A stretch of 64,000 nt of DNA from Marivivens sp. (GCA_024642115.1 JAHEBU010000002.1:310001-374000); one strand, 5' to 3'. Numbered from the stretch's first letter, positions 8,874 to 17,428 are shown. Notes: a model not told the origin generated them from the sequence alone. Made by a program: numbers and translations.

Positions 8874-9227
8874 GATGCTGTCCTGTATTTTCAACGGCTT
8901 GCTTTACGATCAAGCCCACGGGACAGTATCTGGGTCGATGCTGCGCCTGCACAACGTCCATCTCGGCAATGCCGCATTGCAGCATTTGCATGATGCCGAT
9001 GAACGGGCGGTGGTCCTGTCTGTGGATCGCCATTTTCCAAGTCGTTTGCCCTATTTGGTGGCAGGCGGATGCCTCGCAACGGATCTGGCGCGGCCATGAC
9101 GACGCCGCAAAATTGGATCTGCCTGTGCGAAATCTCCTGCGACAGGTTGCTCTGTCCGCCCCATCGCGCAATATTGGGATGACGTCGCCGTCGATCCTGT
9201 CGTTCACTCCCTCGAAAGGAACCTGTC
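8874..9227. other. 354-bp gap without a convincing gene
   Basis: No open frame here has a recognisable family, a good ribosome binding site and a plausible composition together. A plus-strand frame of 75 codons (8872-9099) lacks a Shine-Dalgarno sequence. A short perfect inverted repeat GCAATGC/GCATTGC lies at 8966-8980. The stretch should hold the divergent promoters of the DUF1127 and DUF2934 genes and could hide a small RNA. Confidence 0.5.
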
Positions 9228-9476
9228 ATGGCCCAGCGCAAATCCGGCCCTTCGATTGATCCCGAAATTGTCCGCAAGACTGCCTATGAGATTTGGGAAG
9301 AGGAAGGCCGCCCCGTTGGCCGCGACCAGTATCACTGGCTGGCGGCCGAAGCCCGCGCAAAGGCGGTCGCCGCGTCGATGCCCAAGACCGCGCTGAAACT
9401 GGGGGACGACAAGCCTGCGGCCAAACCAAAGGCCCCGGCCAAGAAACCGACCGCCAAGAAATCCGCAAAGAGCTAA
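9228..9476 (+). CDS. DUF2934 protein with histone-H1-like Lys/Ala/Pro tail
   Basis: An 82-residue protein. Residues 10-50 contain IVRKTAYEIWEEEGRPVGRDQYHWLAAEA, the DUF2934 motif, a short helical unit common in alphaproteobacteria. Residues about 60-82 are a low-complexity basic tail of Lys, Ala and Pro resembling eukaryotic H1 or bacterial HU-like tails, which suggests nucleic-acid binding. AAAGGAA precedes the ATG at good spacing. It ends three bases before the stop of the convergent methyltransferase gene. The function is not established. Confidence 0.85.
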   Translation: MAQRKSGPSIDPEIVRKTAYEIWEEEGRPVGRDQYHWLAAEARAKAVAASMPKTALKLGDDKPAAKPKAPAKKPTAKKSAKS

Positions 9477-9479
9477 GGC

Positions 9480-10085
9480 TCAGGGTCGCCGGGCGATCAA
9501 GTCGATCAGGGCGGACCGGCCCGAATGGCCGCGCCCCTCTTGCACGTCGCGCTCGTAGGCCGCCAGTCGCAGGATGTGCCAGTCACCAAAGGCCCCGGTC
9601 AGCATCGCCGGGTCGTACAGGTGCGCAGGGTCCGATGGCCCGCCGGTGCCGTATCCCACCTGTTCTGGCGTATAGCCGTGCAGCAACAGCACCCCGCCCG
9701 GGGCTGTCAAGCGGCGCAAATCGGCGAATTGCCGGGCGCGAAAGGTGGGGTCGGCGAACTGGACAAAGATCGCCACGACCAGATCGAACTGGCCAGCCTC
9801 CCAGTCGAACCCGTCCCAGTCGCTGACTTGGGCCGTCAGGCCAACGCCCCGCTCCGCCGCGAGCGCCTTGGCCCGGTCCACGGCCAATGGTTCGGCATCA
9901 AAGCTGGTCACGGTCATCCCCTGCCCTGCCAGATACACGCCGTTGCGCCCTTCGCCATCGGCCACACACAGGGCCGACTGCCCCGGCACGATCACCCCGG
10001 GGTTTTCCACCAGAACCTGCGCGGGGGCCGTCCCGAACAGATAGCCGTCGGTGCTGCCGTAGCGCGCCGCCCAGAAACTGGTCAT
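9480..10085 (-). CDS. Class I SAM-dependent methyltransferase
   Basis: A 201-residue methyltransferase of the Methyltransf_11/25 type. Motif I is VADGEGRNGVYLAGQG, a variant of the ExGxGxG loop. The acidic residue after strand 2 is in VTSFDAEP, motif II is FDLVVAIFVQFAD, and motif III is LTAPGGVLLLHGYTPEQVGYGTGGP. The last segment resembles proteins of the tellurite-resistance/thiopurine group. The ATG overlaps the stop of the upstream M20 gene by four bases, so they are cotranscribed and translationally coupled. The methyl acceptor is unknown. Confidence 0.8.
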   Translation of the reverse strand: MTSFWAARYGSTDGYLFGTAPAQVLVENPGVIVPGQSALCVADGEGRNGVYLAGQGMTVTSFDAEPLAVDRAKALAAERGVGLTAQVSDWDGFDWEAGQFDLVVAIFVQFADPTFRARQFADLRRLTAPGGVLLLHGYTPEQVGYGTGGPSDPAHLYDPAMLTGAFGDWHILRLAAYERDVQEGRGHSGRSALIDLIARRP

Positions 10086-11242
10086 GCGGGGAGCCTTTGT
10101 TCCACGATTTCGGCCCACCAGCTGCATCCGGCCGGAATCGCCTCGTCGTTGAAGTTGTATTCGGGGTGATGGACCATGGCCGTGTCGCCATTGCCCACCA
10201 GAATATACGCGCCGGGCCGTTCTTCGAGCATATAGGCGAAATCCTCGCCCCCCATGATGATCGGCGCGTCGTCGCACGCGCCCGACACGCTGCGGGCGAC
10301 CTCGGCGGCAAAGGCGGTCTGGTCGTCGTGGTTGACCATGCTGGGATAGCCGGGGATGAAATTGATCTGCGCCTTTGCGCCAAAGGTCGCGCAAAGCCCC
10401 ATAGCGATGTCGTGCAGGCGCTGTTCGGCCAGCGCCCGCATCCCCTTGGTCATCGTGCGGATCGTCCCCTTGAGCATCGTCCGCTGGGCGATGACGTTGA
10501 ACGCCTTGGACGAGCTTTCGATCGAGGTGACGCTGACCACCACCTGATCGACCGGATCAGCGTTGCGGCTGGCGATGGTTTGCAAGGCGCCGATCAGCTG
10601 GGCTGCGACCATGATCGAATCCACCGTCTCGTGCGGCTTGGCAGCATGCCCCCCCTTGCCTTCGACCGTGATTTCGAACTGGTCGGTGGCGGCAAAGAAC
10701 GGGCCGGGGCGGATGGAAAAGCTGCCCACGGGGCGACCGGGCCAATTGTGCATCCCGTAAACCTCGTCGATCTTCCAGCGGTCCATCAGGCCGTCCGCGC
10801 ACATCTCGCGCCCACCGCCGCCGCCCTCTTCGGCGGGTTGAAAGATCACAACGACGGTGCCGTCGAAATTGCGGGTCTCGGCCAGGTATTTGGCCGCCCC
10901 CAGCAGCATGGCTGTGTGGCCGTCATGGCCGCAGGCATGCATCGCGCCGGGGGTCCTGGAGGCATAGGGCAGCCCCGTCGCCTCGTGGATCGGCAGGGCG
11001 TCCATGTCGGCGCGCAACCCGATGACCTTGCCCGACCCGTTCTTTTTGCCCTTGATGACGCCCACAACGCCGGTGCGGCCGATGCCCGTCACCACCTCGT
11101 CACAGCCAAAGTCCCGCAACTTGTCGGCGACCACCTGCGCGGTGCGATGGGTGTCAAACAGGATCTCTGGGTGTTCATGCAGGTCGCGCCGCCAGGCGGT
11201 GATTTCGGGCAAAAGGTCGGCAAAGCGGTTCTTGACGGGCAT
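10082..11242 (-). CDS. M20 family amidohydrolase, hippurate hydrolase-like
   Basis: A 386-residue metal-dependent amidohydrolase, the normal length for HipO/AbgB/IAA-amino-acid hydrolases. Seen directly: WRRDLHEHPE near residue 18, the metal-binding HACGHDGHTAML (about residues 100-111), and QPAEEGGGGG with the catalytic glutamate pair. The C-terminal HH(D/E)-type region HPEYNFND is also present. The family cleaves N-acyl amino acids in the cytoplasm. It lies in a minus-strand nitrogen-scavenging group with an FAD oxidase and ArgE, with the methyltransferase coupled behind it. Confidence 0.88.
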   Translation of the reverse strand: MPVKNRFADLLPEITAWRRDLHEHPEILFDTHRTAQVVADKLRDFGCDEVVTGIGRTGVVGVIKGKKNGSGKVIGLRADMDALPIHEATGLPYASRTPGAMHACGHDGHTAMLLGAAKYLAETRNFDGTVVVIFQPAEEGGGGGREMCADGLMDRWKIDEVYGMHNWPGRPVGSFSIRPGPFFAATDQFEITVEGKGGHAAKPHETVDSIMVAAQLIGALQTIASRNADPVDQVVVSVTSIESSSKAFNVIAQRTMLKGTIRTMTKGMRALAEQRLHDIAMGLCATFGAKAQINFIPGYPSMVNHDDQTAFAAEVARSVSGACDDAPIIMGGEDFAYMLEERPGAYILVGNGDTAMVHHPEYNFNDEAIPAGCSWWAEIVEQRLPA

Positions 11243-11315
11243 GAGGCATCTCCTGGGGACGAAACGATCCTGAGCCTGCGGGCCGTGAATGACAAGAGAG
11301 TTGGGGGGGATTTCG

Positions 11316-11366
11316 GGGGGCGGGACGCCCCCAGAAGCAGGGGGTGCGGGGGGCGGCAGCCCCCCG
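11316..11366 (-). terminator. Two G/C hairpins after the FAD oxidase gene
   Basis: Two perfect hairpins lie between the stop of the oxidase gene and the M20 start. One pairs 11347-11354 with 11359-11366 (8 bp, GGCA loop) and the other pairs 11316-11322 with 11326-11332 (7 bp, three-base loop). Neither is followed by a clear T tract on the minus strand, so partial termination or mRNA end protection is possible. Confidence 0.5.
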
Positions 11367-11376
11367 TCCTGCCCAC

Positions 11377-12687
11377 TCAGAACCGGTCCAGCCGGAACCC
11401 GCTCAGATCATGCCCCGGCGAATCCCCGGTCACCAAGGCCGCAGCAATCCGACCAAAGGCGGGACCGATGCCAAACCCGTGCCCGCTCATCCCCGTGGCG
11501 ATCACCAGACCCGGTACTGCCTCCACCCGGTCTACGACCGGGACAAGGTCGGGCATGGAATCGATCATCCCCCCCCAGGCCGCGCGGATGCGGGTCGGCC
11601 CAAGCGACGGAAAGGTCGCGCTGAAGCGGCGGGCCAACTCGGCCACCTTGGCCCGGTTGGGGCCGGGATCGAGGACGCGCATCGCCTCGAACGGGCTCGT
11701 TTGGTCGGCGTCCCAGCGGCGCGGCGTGGACCAAGCATCGGGATAGCCCCTTGGGCCTGCAGGGCGAAAGCGTGTGCTGAATTTTTCCGCCCAGACCTGC
11801 GCCAGAAACGGCCGCAGGTTGCGAAACGCGTCGGGGCCGATGAAAAATTCATGGAAACTGTCGGGGGCCAGCGTATAGCCACCGTCGTCCCTGCGCCGAA
11901 AGCCCAGATATTCGTCAACGGCCCCCCCCGCAAACACCTCGGCCATCGGTTCGGTCGCAGCCACCGTCGCGCGGACCGAAAGTTGTGGAATGGATATTCC
12001 ATGACGGTTCAACAAAAGCGATGACCACGCCCCGCCCGCCACCACGACCGCAGGGGCAGCGATGCGGCCGCGTTCCGTCACGACCCCGGCGATCCGTCCC
12101 GCCGCGATGTCCAGCGCCCGGACTGCGCAATTTTCGACAATGTTGACCCCACCCCGCACCGCCGCGCGTGCCAGCGCAGGCACCGCCACCCAAGGCTCGG
12201 CCCGCATGTCCGATGCCGTCCACATCGCCCCGGCCCAGGTGGTCGCCGCCGCAGGCATCATCGCGGCGATCTGCGCGGGCGTGAGCAGCACGGTATCCAG
12301 CCCGTTGGCGCGGGCATGGGGCATGAAGTCTTCGAAACTTTTCAACCCCTTGGCCCGGCTGGCCAGATACATCACGCCGGTCTGGCGCAGGCCCAGATCC
12401 TCGCCCACCTCGGCGGCCAGTTGCTGCCACATCCGGTTCGCCTCGACCATGATGGGCAGCTCGACGAGGTCGCGCCCTTGCTGGCGGATCCAGCCCCAGT
12501 TTCGGCTGGACTGTTCGCCCGCCACCCGGCCTTTTTCGAGCAGGACCGTGCGCAGACCCGTCTTTGCCAGCTCCCACGCGGTCATGACGCCGATGATGCC
12601 TGCGCCGATCACGACGACATCCGCCTGCGCAGGCAGGGGGGCCGCGTGTTCAACAGGGCTGGCGCCAGACATGAAGGCAGGGATCAT
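11377..12687 (-). CDS. FAD-dependent oxidoreductase of the D-amino-acid oxidase (DAO) family
   Basis: A 436-residue flavoenzyme. An N-terminal Rossmann dinucleotide motif (VVVIGAGIIGVMTAWELAKTG, about residues 24-44) binds FAD. SSRNWGWIRQQGRDL resembles the covalent or near-isoalloxazine loop of glycine/sarcosine oxidase-like proteins. The C-terminal GLVIATGMSGHGFGIGPAFG is the second FAD contact of the DAO fold. The ATG at 12687 overlaps the argE stop by four bases; a second in-frame ATG at 12672 is possible. It probably oxidises an amino acid or secondary amine, consistent with its ArgE and M20 neighbours. Confidence 0.85.
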   Translation of the reverse strand: MIPAFMSGASPVEHAAPLPAQADVVVIGAGIIGVMTAWELAKTGLRTVLLEKGRVAGEQSSRNWGWIRQQGRDLVELPIMVEANRMWQQLAAEVGEDLGLRQTGVMYLASRAKGLKSFEDFMPHARANGLDTVLLTPAQIAAMMPAAATTWAGAMWTASDMRAEPWVAVPALARAAVRGGVNIVENCAVRALDIAAGRIAGVVTERGRIAAPAVVVAGGAWSSLLLNRHGISIPQLSVRATVAATEPMAEVFAGGAVDEYLGFRRRDDGGYTLAPDSFHEFFIGPDAFRNLRPFLAQVWAEKFSTRFRPAGPRGYPDAWSTPRRWDADQTSPFEAMRVLDPGPNRAKVAELARRFSATFPSLGPTRIRAAWGGMIDSMPDLVPVVDRVEAVPGLVIATGMSGHGFGIGPAFGRIAAALVTGDSPGHDLSGFRLDRF

Positions 12688-13850
12688 TCGGCCAGATGAT
12701 CCACAAGTTTGCGCAAGAACGCCTCGCCCTTGGCGAACTGGTCGAGCGTGATGAATTCGTTGGGCTGATGCGCCTGTGCGATATCGCCCGGGCCGCAGAC
12801 CACCGCCGAATAGCCGCGCTGCTGAAACTGTCCGGCCTCGGTGCCGTAGCTCACGACATGGGTGCCATTGTCGCCGGTCAACTGGCGGACCAATCGTTCG
12901 GCCGCACCATCGGTTTCGGGTTGAAGCGCGGGGACATCGAAATGCTGGTGCCAGTCGATGCCGCTGCTGGGCTGGCGGGCCTGCATGTCGGCCTCGATCC
13001 GGGCGACCTCGACCCGGAACCGGTCCACCCATTCCTCGGCGCTGCCGCCGGGGACGCAGCGAAAGGCGAGGACAAAGTGGCAGTCCTTGGCAGTGATATT
13101 GTGCGCCGTGCCGCCGCTGATCGTGCCGACGTGCAAGGTCGTGTAGGGGGGGACAAAGTCGGCAGCAAGCGGATGAACCGGGGCCGCGGCATTGGCCGCG
13201 TTCATCCGGTTGGCCCAGTCGATCAGCTTTGCCCCCTCCATCACCGCATTCACGCCGATGTCGATGCGCGAGGAATGCACCTCGAACCCGCGCATATGGA
13301 CGGCAAAGCCAAGGCCGCCCTTGTGCCCGGTGACGACCTGCATCATCGACGGCTCGCCCACGATGACCATCTGGACGCGGGGCATCCCGTGGCGGACCAT
13401 GTGGTCGATCATCGGCGGCGCACCGAGGCAGCCGGTTTCCTCGTCATAGCTTAGCGCGATTTGCAGCGGGCGTTTCAGGCCGCGTTCCAGTGCTAACGGC
13501 ACGGCGGCCAGCGCCAGCGCATCGAACCCCTTCATGTCGCAGGTCCCGCGCCCGTACAGCCGCCCGTCCCGTTGGGTCACGGTAAAGGGGTCGGTGTCCC
13601 ACGCCTGTCCATCCACCGGCACCACGTCGGTATGACCCGACAGCACGACACCACCGGGGGCATCTGGGCCGACATGGGCATAAAGCGCGGCCTTGGTTCC
13701 ATCCGCATTGGGCACCCGGACACAGGCCACGCCCAATCCGTCCAGATAGTCCTGCACGAAGTCGATCAGGTCGAGGTTGCTGTCCCGGCTGACCGTGGGA
13801 AAGCCGACAAGGCGGTCCAACAGTGCGCGGGCGGTCAGGGGCTTGGCCAA
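12684..13850 (-). CDS. argE: Acetylornithine deacetylase ArgE-like M20 peptidase
   Basis: A 388-residue M20 metallohydrolase that removes the acetyl group from N-acetylornithine or a similar acyl amino acid. The metal and catalytic sites are visible in LSGHTDVVPVDGQ, YGRGTCDMKGFDALALAA and SYDEETGCLGAP. The C-terminal PNEFITLDQ region also fits ArgE. There is no ATG at the family start. The TTG at 13850 is chosen because GGAG lies six bases upstream and it gives the usual length, although the frame is open to 14078. It is the first gene of argE-oxidase. Substrates other than acetylornithine are possible, because alphaproteobacteria often make ornithine through ArgJ. Confidence 0.82.
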   Translation of the reverse strand: MAKPLTARALLDRLVGFPTVSRDSNLDLIDFVQDYLDGLGVACVRVPNADGTKAALYAHVGPDAPGGVVLSGHTDVVPVDGQAWDTDPFTVTQRDGRLYGRGTCDMKGFDALALAAVPLALERGLKRPLQIALSYDEETGCLGAPPMIDHMVRHGMPRVQMVIVGEPSMMQVVTGHKGGLGFAVHMRGFEVHSSRIDIGVNAVMEGAKLIDWANRMNAANAAAPVHPLAADFVPPYTTLHVGTISGGTAHNITAKDCHFVLAFRCVPGGSAEEWVDRFRVEVARIEADMQARQPSSGIDWHQHFDVPALQPETDGAAERLVRQLTGDNGTHVVSYGTEAGQFQQRGYSAVVCGPGDIAQAHQPNEFITLDQFAKGEAFLRKLVDHLAE

Positions 13851-13923
13851 AGGAGGCTCCAGTCGGGCAGTTGCTATGACAGGCTGGCCCTTGAAACGGG
13901 GGACGTCAAGGGATGCGGGGCGC

Positions 13924-13967
13924 CGATTTCCGCGCGGAAATCGCTCCGAAATCTGCGCAGATTTCGG
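13924..13967. repeat. Tandem palindromes (20-bp unit plus 22-bp unit) downstream of DUF3422 gene
   Basis: A perfect 20-bp palindrome, CGATTTCCGCGCGGAAATCG, occupies 13924-13943. Two bases later a perfect 22-bp palindrome occupies 13946-13967. The first is identical to the palindrome at 40261-40280. The pair lies between the stop of the DUF3422 gene and argE, so it may end transcription, but the form looks like an interspersed repeat. Confidence 0.75.
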
Positions 13968-13984
13968 CCCCCCGGCGGCACTGG

Positions 13985-15265
13985 TCAGTCCAGATGTTTG
14001 CGGATGCGCTGGACCATCAGCCAGACCGCCAGCACCACCAAAGGCGTTACACCCGCCATGACCCATGCCTTTGACCAATGCGCCTCTTCTGCGAAGGGGA
14101 GCAGGATGTAGGTCACGAGGTTGAGCGCGTAATAGCTGATCGCCACGACCGACAGCCCTTCGACCGTCTTTTGCAGGCGCAATTGCAGGTCGGCCCGTTT
14201 GTCCATGCTGGTCAGCAATTCCTGGTTCTGAGCGGACCGATCCACATCGACCCGGGTGCGCAGCAGATCGCCCGCCCGAAGCGCGCGGTCGGACATGGCC
14301 TGCAACCGGCGTTCGGTGGATTTCACCGTGCGCATAGCCGGATCGAACCGCCGCATCATGAATTCGCCAAAGGTCTGCCGCCCGTCGAACCGTTCCTCGC
14401 GCAGAACCTCGATCCGTTGGTTGACGATCGTCTCGTAGGCCCCGGTGGCCCCGAACCGGAATTGTGACTGGGCGACGATATTTTCCAGCTCGGCAGAAAT
14501 CGCCAGAAGTCGGTGCAGCGTCTCGGCGGGCTGGCTTGTCTCGGCGGCCATGTCGGCCACAAGGGCCGAGAGTTGACGGTCAAGCGCACCCATCCGCGGT
14601 CCCAGATCGCGGGCGCGGGCCAGTCCCAGCATCGACATGGTCTTGTAGGTCTCGATCTCGCACAGGCGCTGCATGACGCGGCCAATCCGCCGGTCGCCTG
14701 TGCCGGGCCGGGCAAAGATGGCAAGCCGCATATGCCCCGCAGGATCAATCCGGAAATCCCCCGCGATGATCAGCTGATCGTCGAGCACCCGCGAAATGGC
14801 CAGGGATTCGGGGACAAACCAATCCTCGACCCGTTCGGCCACCCGGGCCTCGTCTGTCAGCTCCTCGATCCGGACCAGCGCGCTGGTGATCCGGGTGCCG
14901 GGGGCAGCCGCCAGCCAATCTTCGGGAAAAACGGCAAAGGTCTGGGCATCAAAGGGGCGGTCAGCGACGCCTTCGCCAAAGATCGTGTAGGTCACGAACT
15001 CGGTATGGCTTTCCCATTTCAGGTGATGTTTGCCGATCTGCCCAAAAAAGTGGGTTGCCCCCGGCTGCGGGTGTTGGGCGCCAAAGCGATCGAGCAGGGC
15101 AATCAGATGCGCCCGGTCGGCATCGCGGTCGCGGGCAGCAGCATTCTGGGCCGGTTTTATGGCCAGATAGGCCGCCCGGCTGGGCGCCTTGACCGTCGGG
15201 AAGGGCCGCGCGTGCAGCTCGTTGGCCATCGCATAGCGCAGCGGATGATCGGGGATCGGGGGCAT
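13985..15265 (-). CDS. DUF3422 family membrane protein
   Basis: A 426-residue protein with a large cytoplasmic part and two C-terminal membrane segments (about residues 365-385 and 398-418). The N-terminal HPLRYAMANELHARPFP is the hallmark of DUF3422, a family widespread in alphaproteobacteria and sometimes called an egg-lysin-like membrane-anchored protein. The middle contains helical, coiled-coil-like stretches, and SMDKRADLQLRLQKTVEGLS leads into the first membrane helix. CorA-like topology is an attractive comparison, but the GMN motif is absent. The function is unknown. Confidence 0.88.
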   Translation of the reverse strand: MPPIPDHPLRYAMANELHARPFPTVKAPSRAAYLAIKPAQNAAARDRDADRAHLIALLDRFGAQHPQPGATHFFGQIGKHHLKWESHTEFVTYTIFGEGVADRPFDAQTFAVFPEDWLAAAPGTRITSALVRIEELTDEARVAERVEDWFVPESLAISRVLDDQLIIAGDFRIDPAGHMRLAIFARPGTGDRRIGRVMQRLCEIETYKTMSMLGLARARDLGPRMGALDRQLSALVADMAAETSQPAETLHRLLAISAELENIVAQSQFRFGATGAYETIVNQRIEVLREERFDGRQTFGEFMMRRFDPAMRTVKSTERRLQAMSDRALRAGDLLRTRVDVDRSAQNQELLTSMDKRADLQLRLQKTVEGLSVVAISYYALNLVTYILLPFAEEAHWSKAWVMAGVTPLVVLAVWLMVQRIRKHLD

Positions 15266-15354
15266 GGCGAGGCGGCCTTTTGTCAGCGGTTACCCTGATA
15301 CCTAGCCAAGATAAGGCAACTGTAAACAGAAACCCGTGATATTAGAAAAGCTTA

Positions 15355-15383
15355 GCGGCACACGATGGTACACCGTGTGCCGC
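15355..15383 (-). terminator. Intrinsic terminator of the ornithine decarboxylase gene
   Basis: The perfect 10-bp stem GCGGCACACG/CGTGTGCCGC (15355-15364 with 15374-15383) has a nine-base loop. On the minus strand it is followed by AAGCTTTTC, so it fits a terminator about 20 bp after the decarboxylase stop. Confidence 0.8.
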
Positions 15384-15403
15384 CTGCCACATTTTTGGTC
15401 GGG

Positions 15404-16573
15404 TCAGATGCAGACGACGTCAAGCGGAGGAAAGCCGTTGAAGCAGACCGACGAATAGGTCGAGGTATAGGCGCCCGTGTTGCGGATCAGCACCCGGTCC
15501 CCCGCCTTGAGCGTCAGAGGCAGTTGCATGGGCCGCTTTTCATACAGAACATCCGCGCTGTCGCAGGACGGACCGGCCATGATGCACGGCCCCATCGGGT
15601 CGTCGTCACGGGGGGTTTCGAACTGATAGCGGATCGCCTCGCCCTCGGTTTCGGCAAGACCGGAAAAGCGCCCGATGGACAGATACACCCAGCGGTGCAC
15701 GTCGCGGTCCGACTTGCGGCTGACCAGCAGGCATTCGGCCACGATCACGCCAGCCTCGGCCACCATACCGCGACCGGGTTCGGCCATGATCCGCGCCACG
15801 TCACCGAATTTGTCGGTGACAAGCGTCATGACGTTGCGGGCGTAATCGGTCGGCGCCTCGATCGCCTCGCCATAGAACGCGGGAAAGCCGCCGCCGATGT
15901 TGAGCAGGTGCAAGTCATGCCCGGCCGCCTTGGCCTGATGCCAGATCTCGGCCAGCGCATCGAGAGCGGGGGCCCACATTTCGGCCTTGCGGGTTTGCGA
16001 ACCGACGTGGAACGAAAATCCGACCGGGTCGAGGCCCAACTCTTTGGCATAGCCCAGCAGGCGGATGGCGGTATCGGCGTCGCAACCGAATTTGCGGGTC
16101 AGCGGCCAGTCGGCCTGCGAGATTTCGACGATCAGGCGGATATAAACCTGCGCGCCGGGGGCGTGTTCGGCAATCTTTTCCAACTCTTCATCGGCGTCGG
16201 CCGAGAATAGAGTGATCCCTGCATTCCACGCGAACGCAATATCCGACGGCCGCTTGATCGTGTTGCCAAAGGAAATGGTCTGCGGATCGGCACCAAGAGC
16301 CAGGCACAGTTCGATCTCGCCGCGCGAGGCAGCGTCGAAATGCGATCCCAGCGCCACGAGACGTTCGATGATCGGGCGGGCCGGGTTGGCCTTGACGGCA
16401 TAATGGATGTCGGCGCGGCCCAGACCAGCCTTGAGCGCGTGGTACTGGGTTTCGACCCGGTCCACGTCCAGAACAAGCGTCGGCTTGTCAAACATCGTCG
16501 ACGCGACAAAGTTATCAAGACGGGTAGAGTCGGCGCGGCGGGCCGCCGCGGCGTCCGCAAAACGTACAGTCAT
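15404..16573 (-). CDS. Ornithine/lysine decarboxylase, alanine-racemase-fold (type III PLP)
   Basis: A 389-residue decarboxylase of the eukaryotic-like ODC family that makes putrescine (or cadaverine) for polyamine synthesis. Lys61 in HYAVKANPARP is the PLP lysine. The HVGSQ, NIGGGFPAFYG and AEPGRGMVAEAG segments bind PLP, and GPSCDSADVLYEK near the C-terminus supplies the catalytic Cys and substrate-binding Asp. The C-terminal FNGFPP is also typical. The start is supported by GGAG eight bases before the ATG. That site lies inside a possible hairpin of the leader, so translation may be controlled. It is monocistronic, with its own terminator. Confidence 0.92.
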   Translation of the reverse strand: MTVRFADAAAARRADSTRLDNFVASTMFDKPTLVLDVDRVETQYHALKAGLGRADIHYAVKANPARPIIERLVALGSHFDAASRGEIELCLALGADPQTISFGNTIKRPSDIAFAWNAGITLFSADADEELEKIAEHAPGAQVYIRLIVEISQADWPLTRKFGCDADTAIRLLGYAKELGLDPVGFSFHVGSQTRKAEMWAPALDALAEIWHQAKAAGHDLHLLNIGGGFPAFYGEAIEAPTDYARNVMTLVTDKFGDVARIMAEPGRGMVAEAGVIVAECLLVSRKSDRDVHRWVYLSIGRFSGLAETEGEAIRYQFETPRDDDPMGPCIMAGPSCDSADVLYEKRPMQLPLTLKAGDRVLIRNTGAYTSTYSSVCFNGFPPLDVVCI

Positions 16574-16660
16574 TGGTCATCTCCAGTAGACTCGGCCATA
16601 CATGACCGCTCAGTTCCAAGGGAGACGTTACCGTCGCTACGTGAACACGTTCAGCGTGAC
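16574..16660 (-). promoter_or_regulatory. Structured 5' leader of the decarboxylase gene, candidate polyamine-pathway regulatory RNA
   Basis: Read on the minus strand the leader shows three structures. ACGTG-TT-CACGT is at 16639-16650. A GACG stem closed by a GTAA tetraloop is at 16624-16635. A stem GGTCAT/ATGACC (16602-16607 with 16575-16580) encloses the GGAG ribosome binding site just before the ATG. Leaders before ornithine decarboxylase are known in alphaproteobacteria as the speF RNA motif. I infer a related element but could not match a covariance model. Confidence 0.45.
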
Positions 16661-16836
16661 TGCATTCCGGCCAGAGGCGCGTGCGTTGGCGTCTATGCGG
16701 GGTGAAATGGGGCAAACCCGGATTCGTTTCAAGGGAAAATGTGCAGTCCTGCAAAAGTTTTATGGGCCGTGATGCTGACGTTGCGCAAGCTGGCGAGGGC
16801 TTGGCGGCGTGGCACTCGTTTGCTAGGGCTACGGGC

Positions 16837-17388
16837 ATGACCCGGCTGATCCTGTTCAACAAACCGATGGGCGTGCTGACCCAGTTTACGGATACGCGCA
16901 GCCCTACAGAACGGCCCACGTTGTCGGGGTTTGGCCTGCCGGCAGGCGTCTATCCGGCGGGCCGTCTGGACCGCGACAGCGAGGGGTTGTTGATCCTGAC
17001 CGATGACGGGCGGATGCAGGCGCGGATCGCGGATCCGGCACACAAGATGCCCAAGATCTACCTTGTGCAGGTCGAGGGCGCCCCGACCGATGCCGATCTG
17101 GACCCGCTGCGCCGGGGCGTCGTGCTCAACGACGGACCGACCAGGCCCGCATTGGTCCGGCTGATCGCCCCCCCCGCCCTCTGGCCCCGCGACCCGCCGG
17201 TCCGGTTTCGCAAATCGGTCCCGGATACATGGATCGAGGTAACGATCGCCGAGGGACGCAACCGTCAGGTGCGCCGGATGACCGCAGCCATCAACCTGCC
17301 CACCCTGCGGCTGGTGCGTTGGCGGGTCGGCGACTGGACATTGGACGAGATCGCGCCGGGCGACTGGCGCGACGGGACAGTGGGTTGA
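16837..17388 (+). CDS. rluE: 23S rRNA pseudouridine synthase RluE-like
   Basis: A 183-residue pseudouridine synthase of the RsuA/RluB/E/F family; RluE modifies position 2457 of 23S rRNA. It lacks the N-terminal S4 domain and begins directly with MTRLILFNKPMGVLTQFTD, as RluE does. YPAGRLDRDSEGLLILTDDG contains the catalytic Asp, and GRNRQVRRM is the conserved C-terminal motif. The frame is open upstream to 16681, but the ATG at 16837 fits the family. The final codons and stop (GTVG-stop) are made by a copy of the GTAA hairpin repeat, so the repeat has fixed the C-terminus. Confidence 0.9.
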   Translation: MTRLILFNKPMGVLTQFTDTRSPTERPTLSGFGLPAGVYPAGRLDRDSEGLLILTDDGRMQARIADPAHKMPKIYLVQVEGAPTDADLDPLRRGVVLNDGPTRPALVRLIAPPALWPRDPPVRFRKSVPDTWIEVTIAEGRNRQVRRMTAAINLPTLRLVRWRVGDWTLDEIAPGDWRDGTVG

Positions 17389-17400
17389 AACCCACCTTAC
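17380..17400 (-). repeat. GTAA-hairpin repeat, copy A (overlaps rluE stop)
   Basis: On the minus strand this reads GTAAGGTGGGTTTCAACCCA followed by C: a GTAA tag and a hairpin of 7-8 bp with a two-base loop. The stop codon of rluE (17386-17388) lies inside it. Confidence 0.75.
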
Positions 17401-17428
17401 AGACCGCCCCGGCTTCTTTGGTCTGAAA

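Noticed and set aside
8872-9099. 75-codon plus-strand frame in the largest gap
   Set aside because: No ribosome binding site, no family, unusual composition; kept only as a note in the gap description.
9887-11746. 619-codon plus-strand open frame across the M20 and oxidase genes
   Set aside because: It is the complement of two well-recognised enzymes and includes their GC-rich spacer hairpins; no family.
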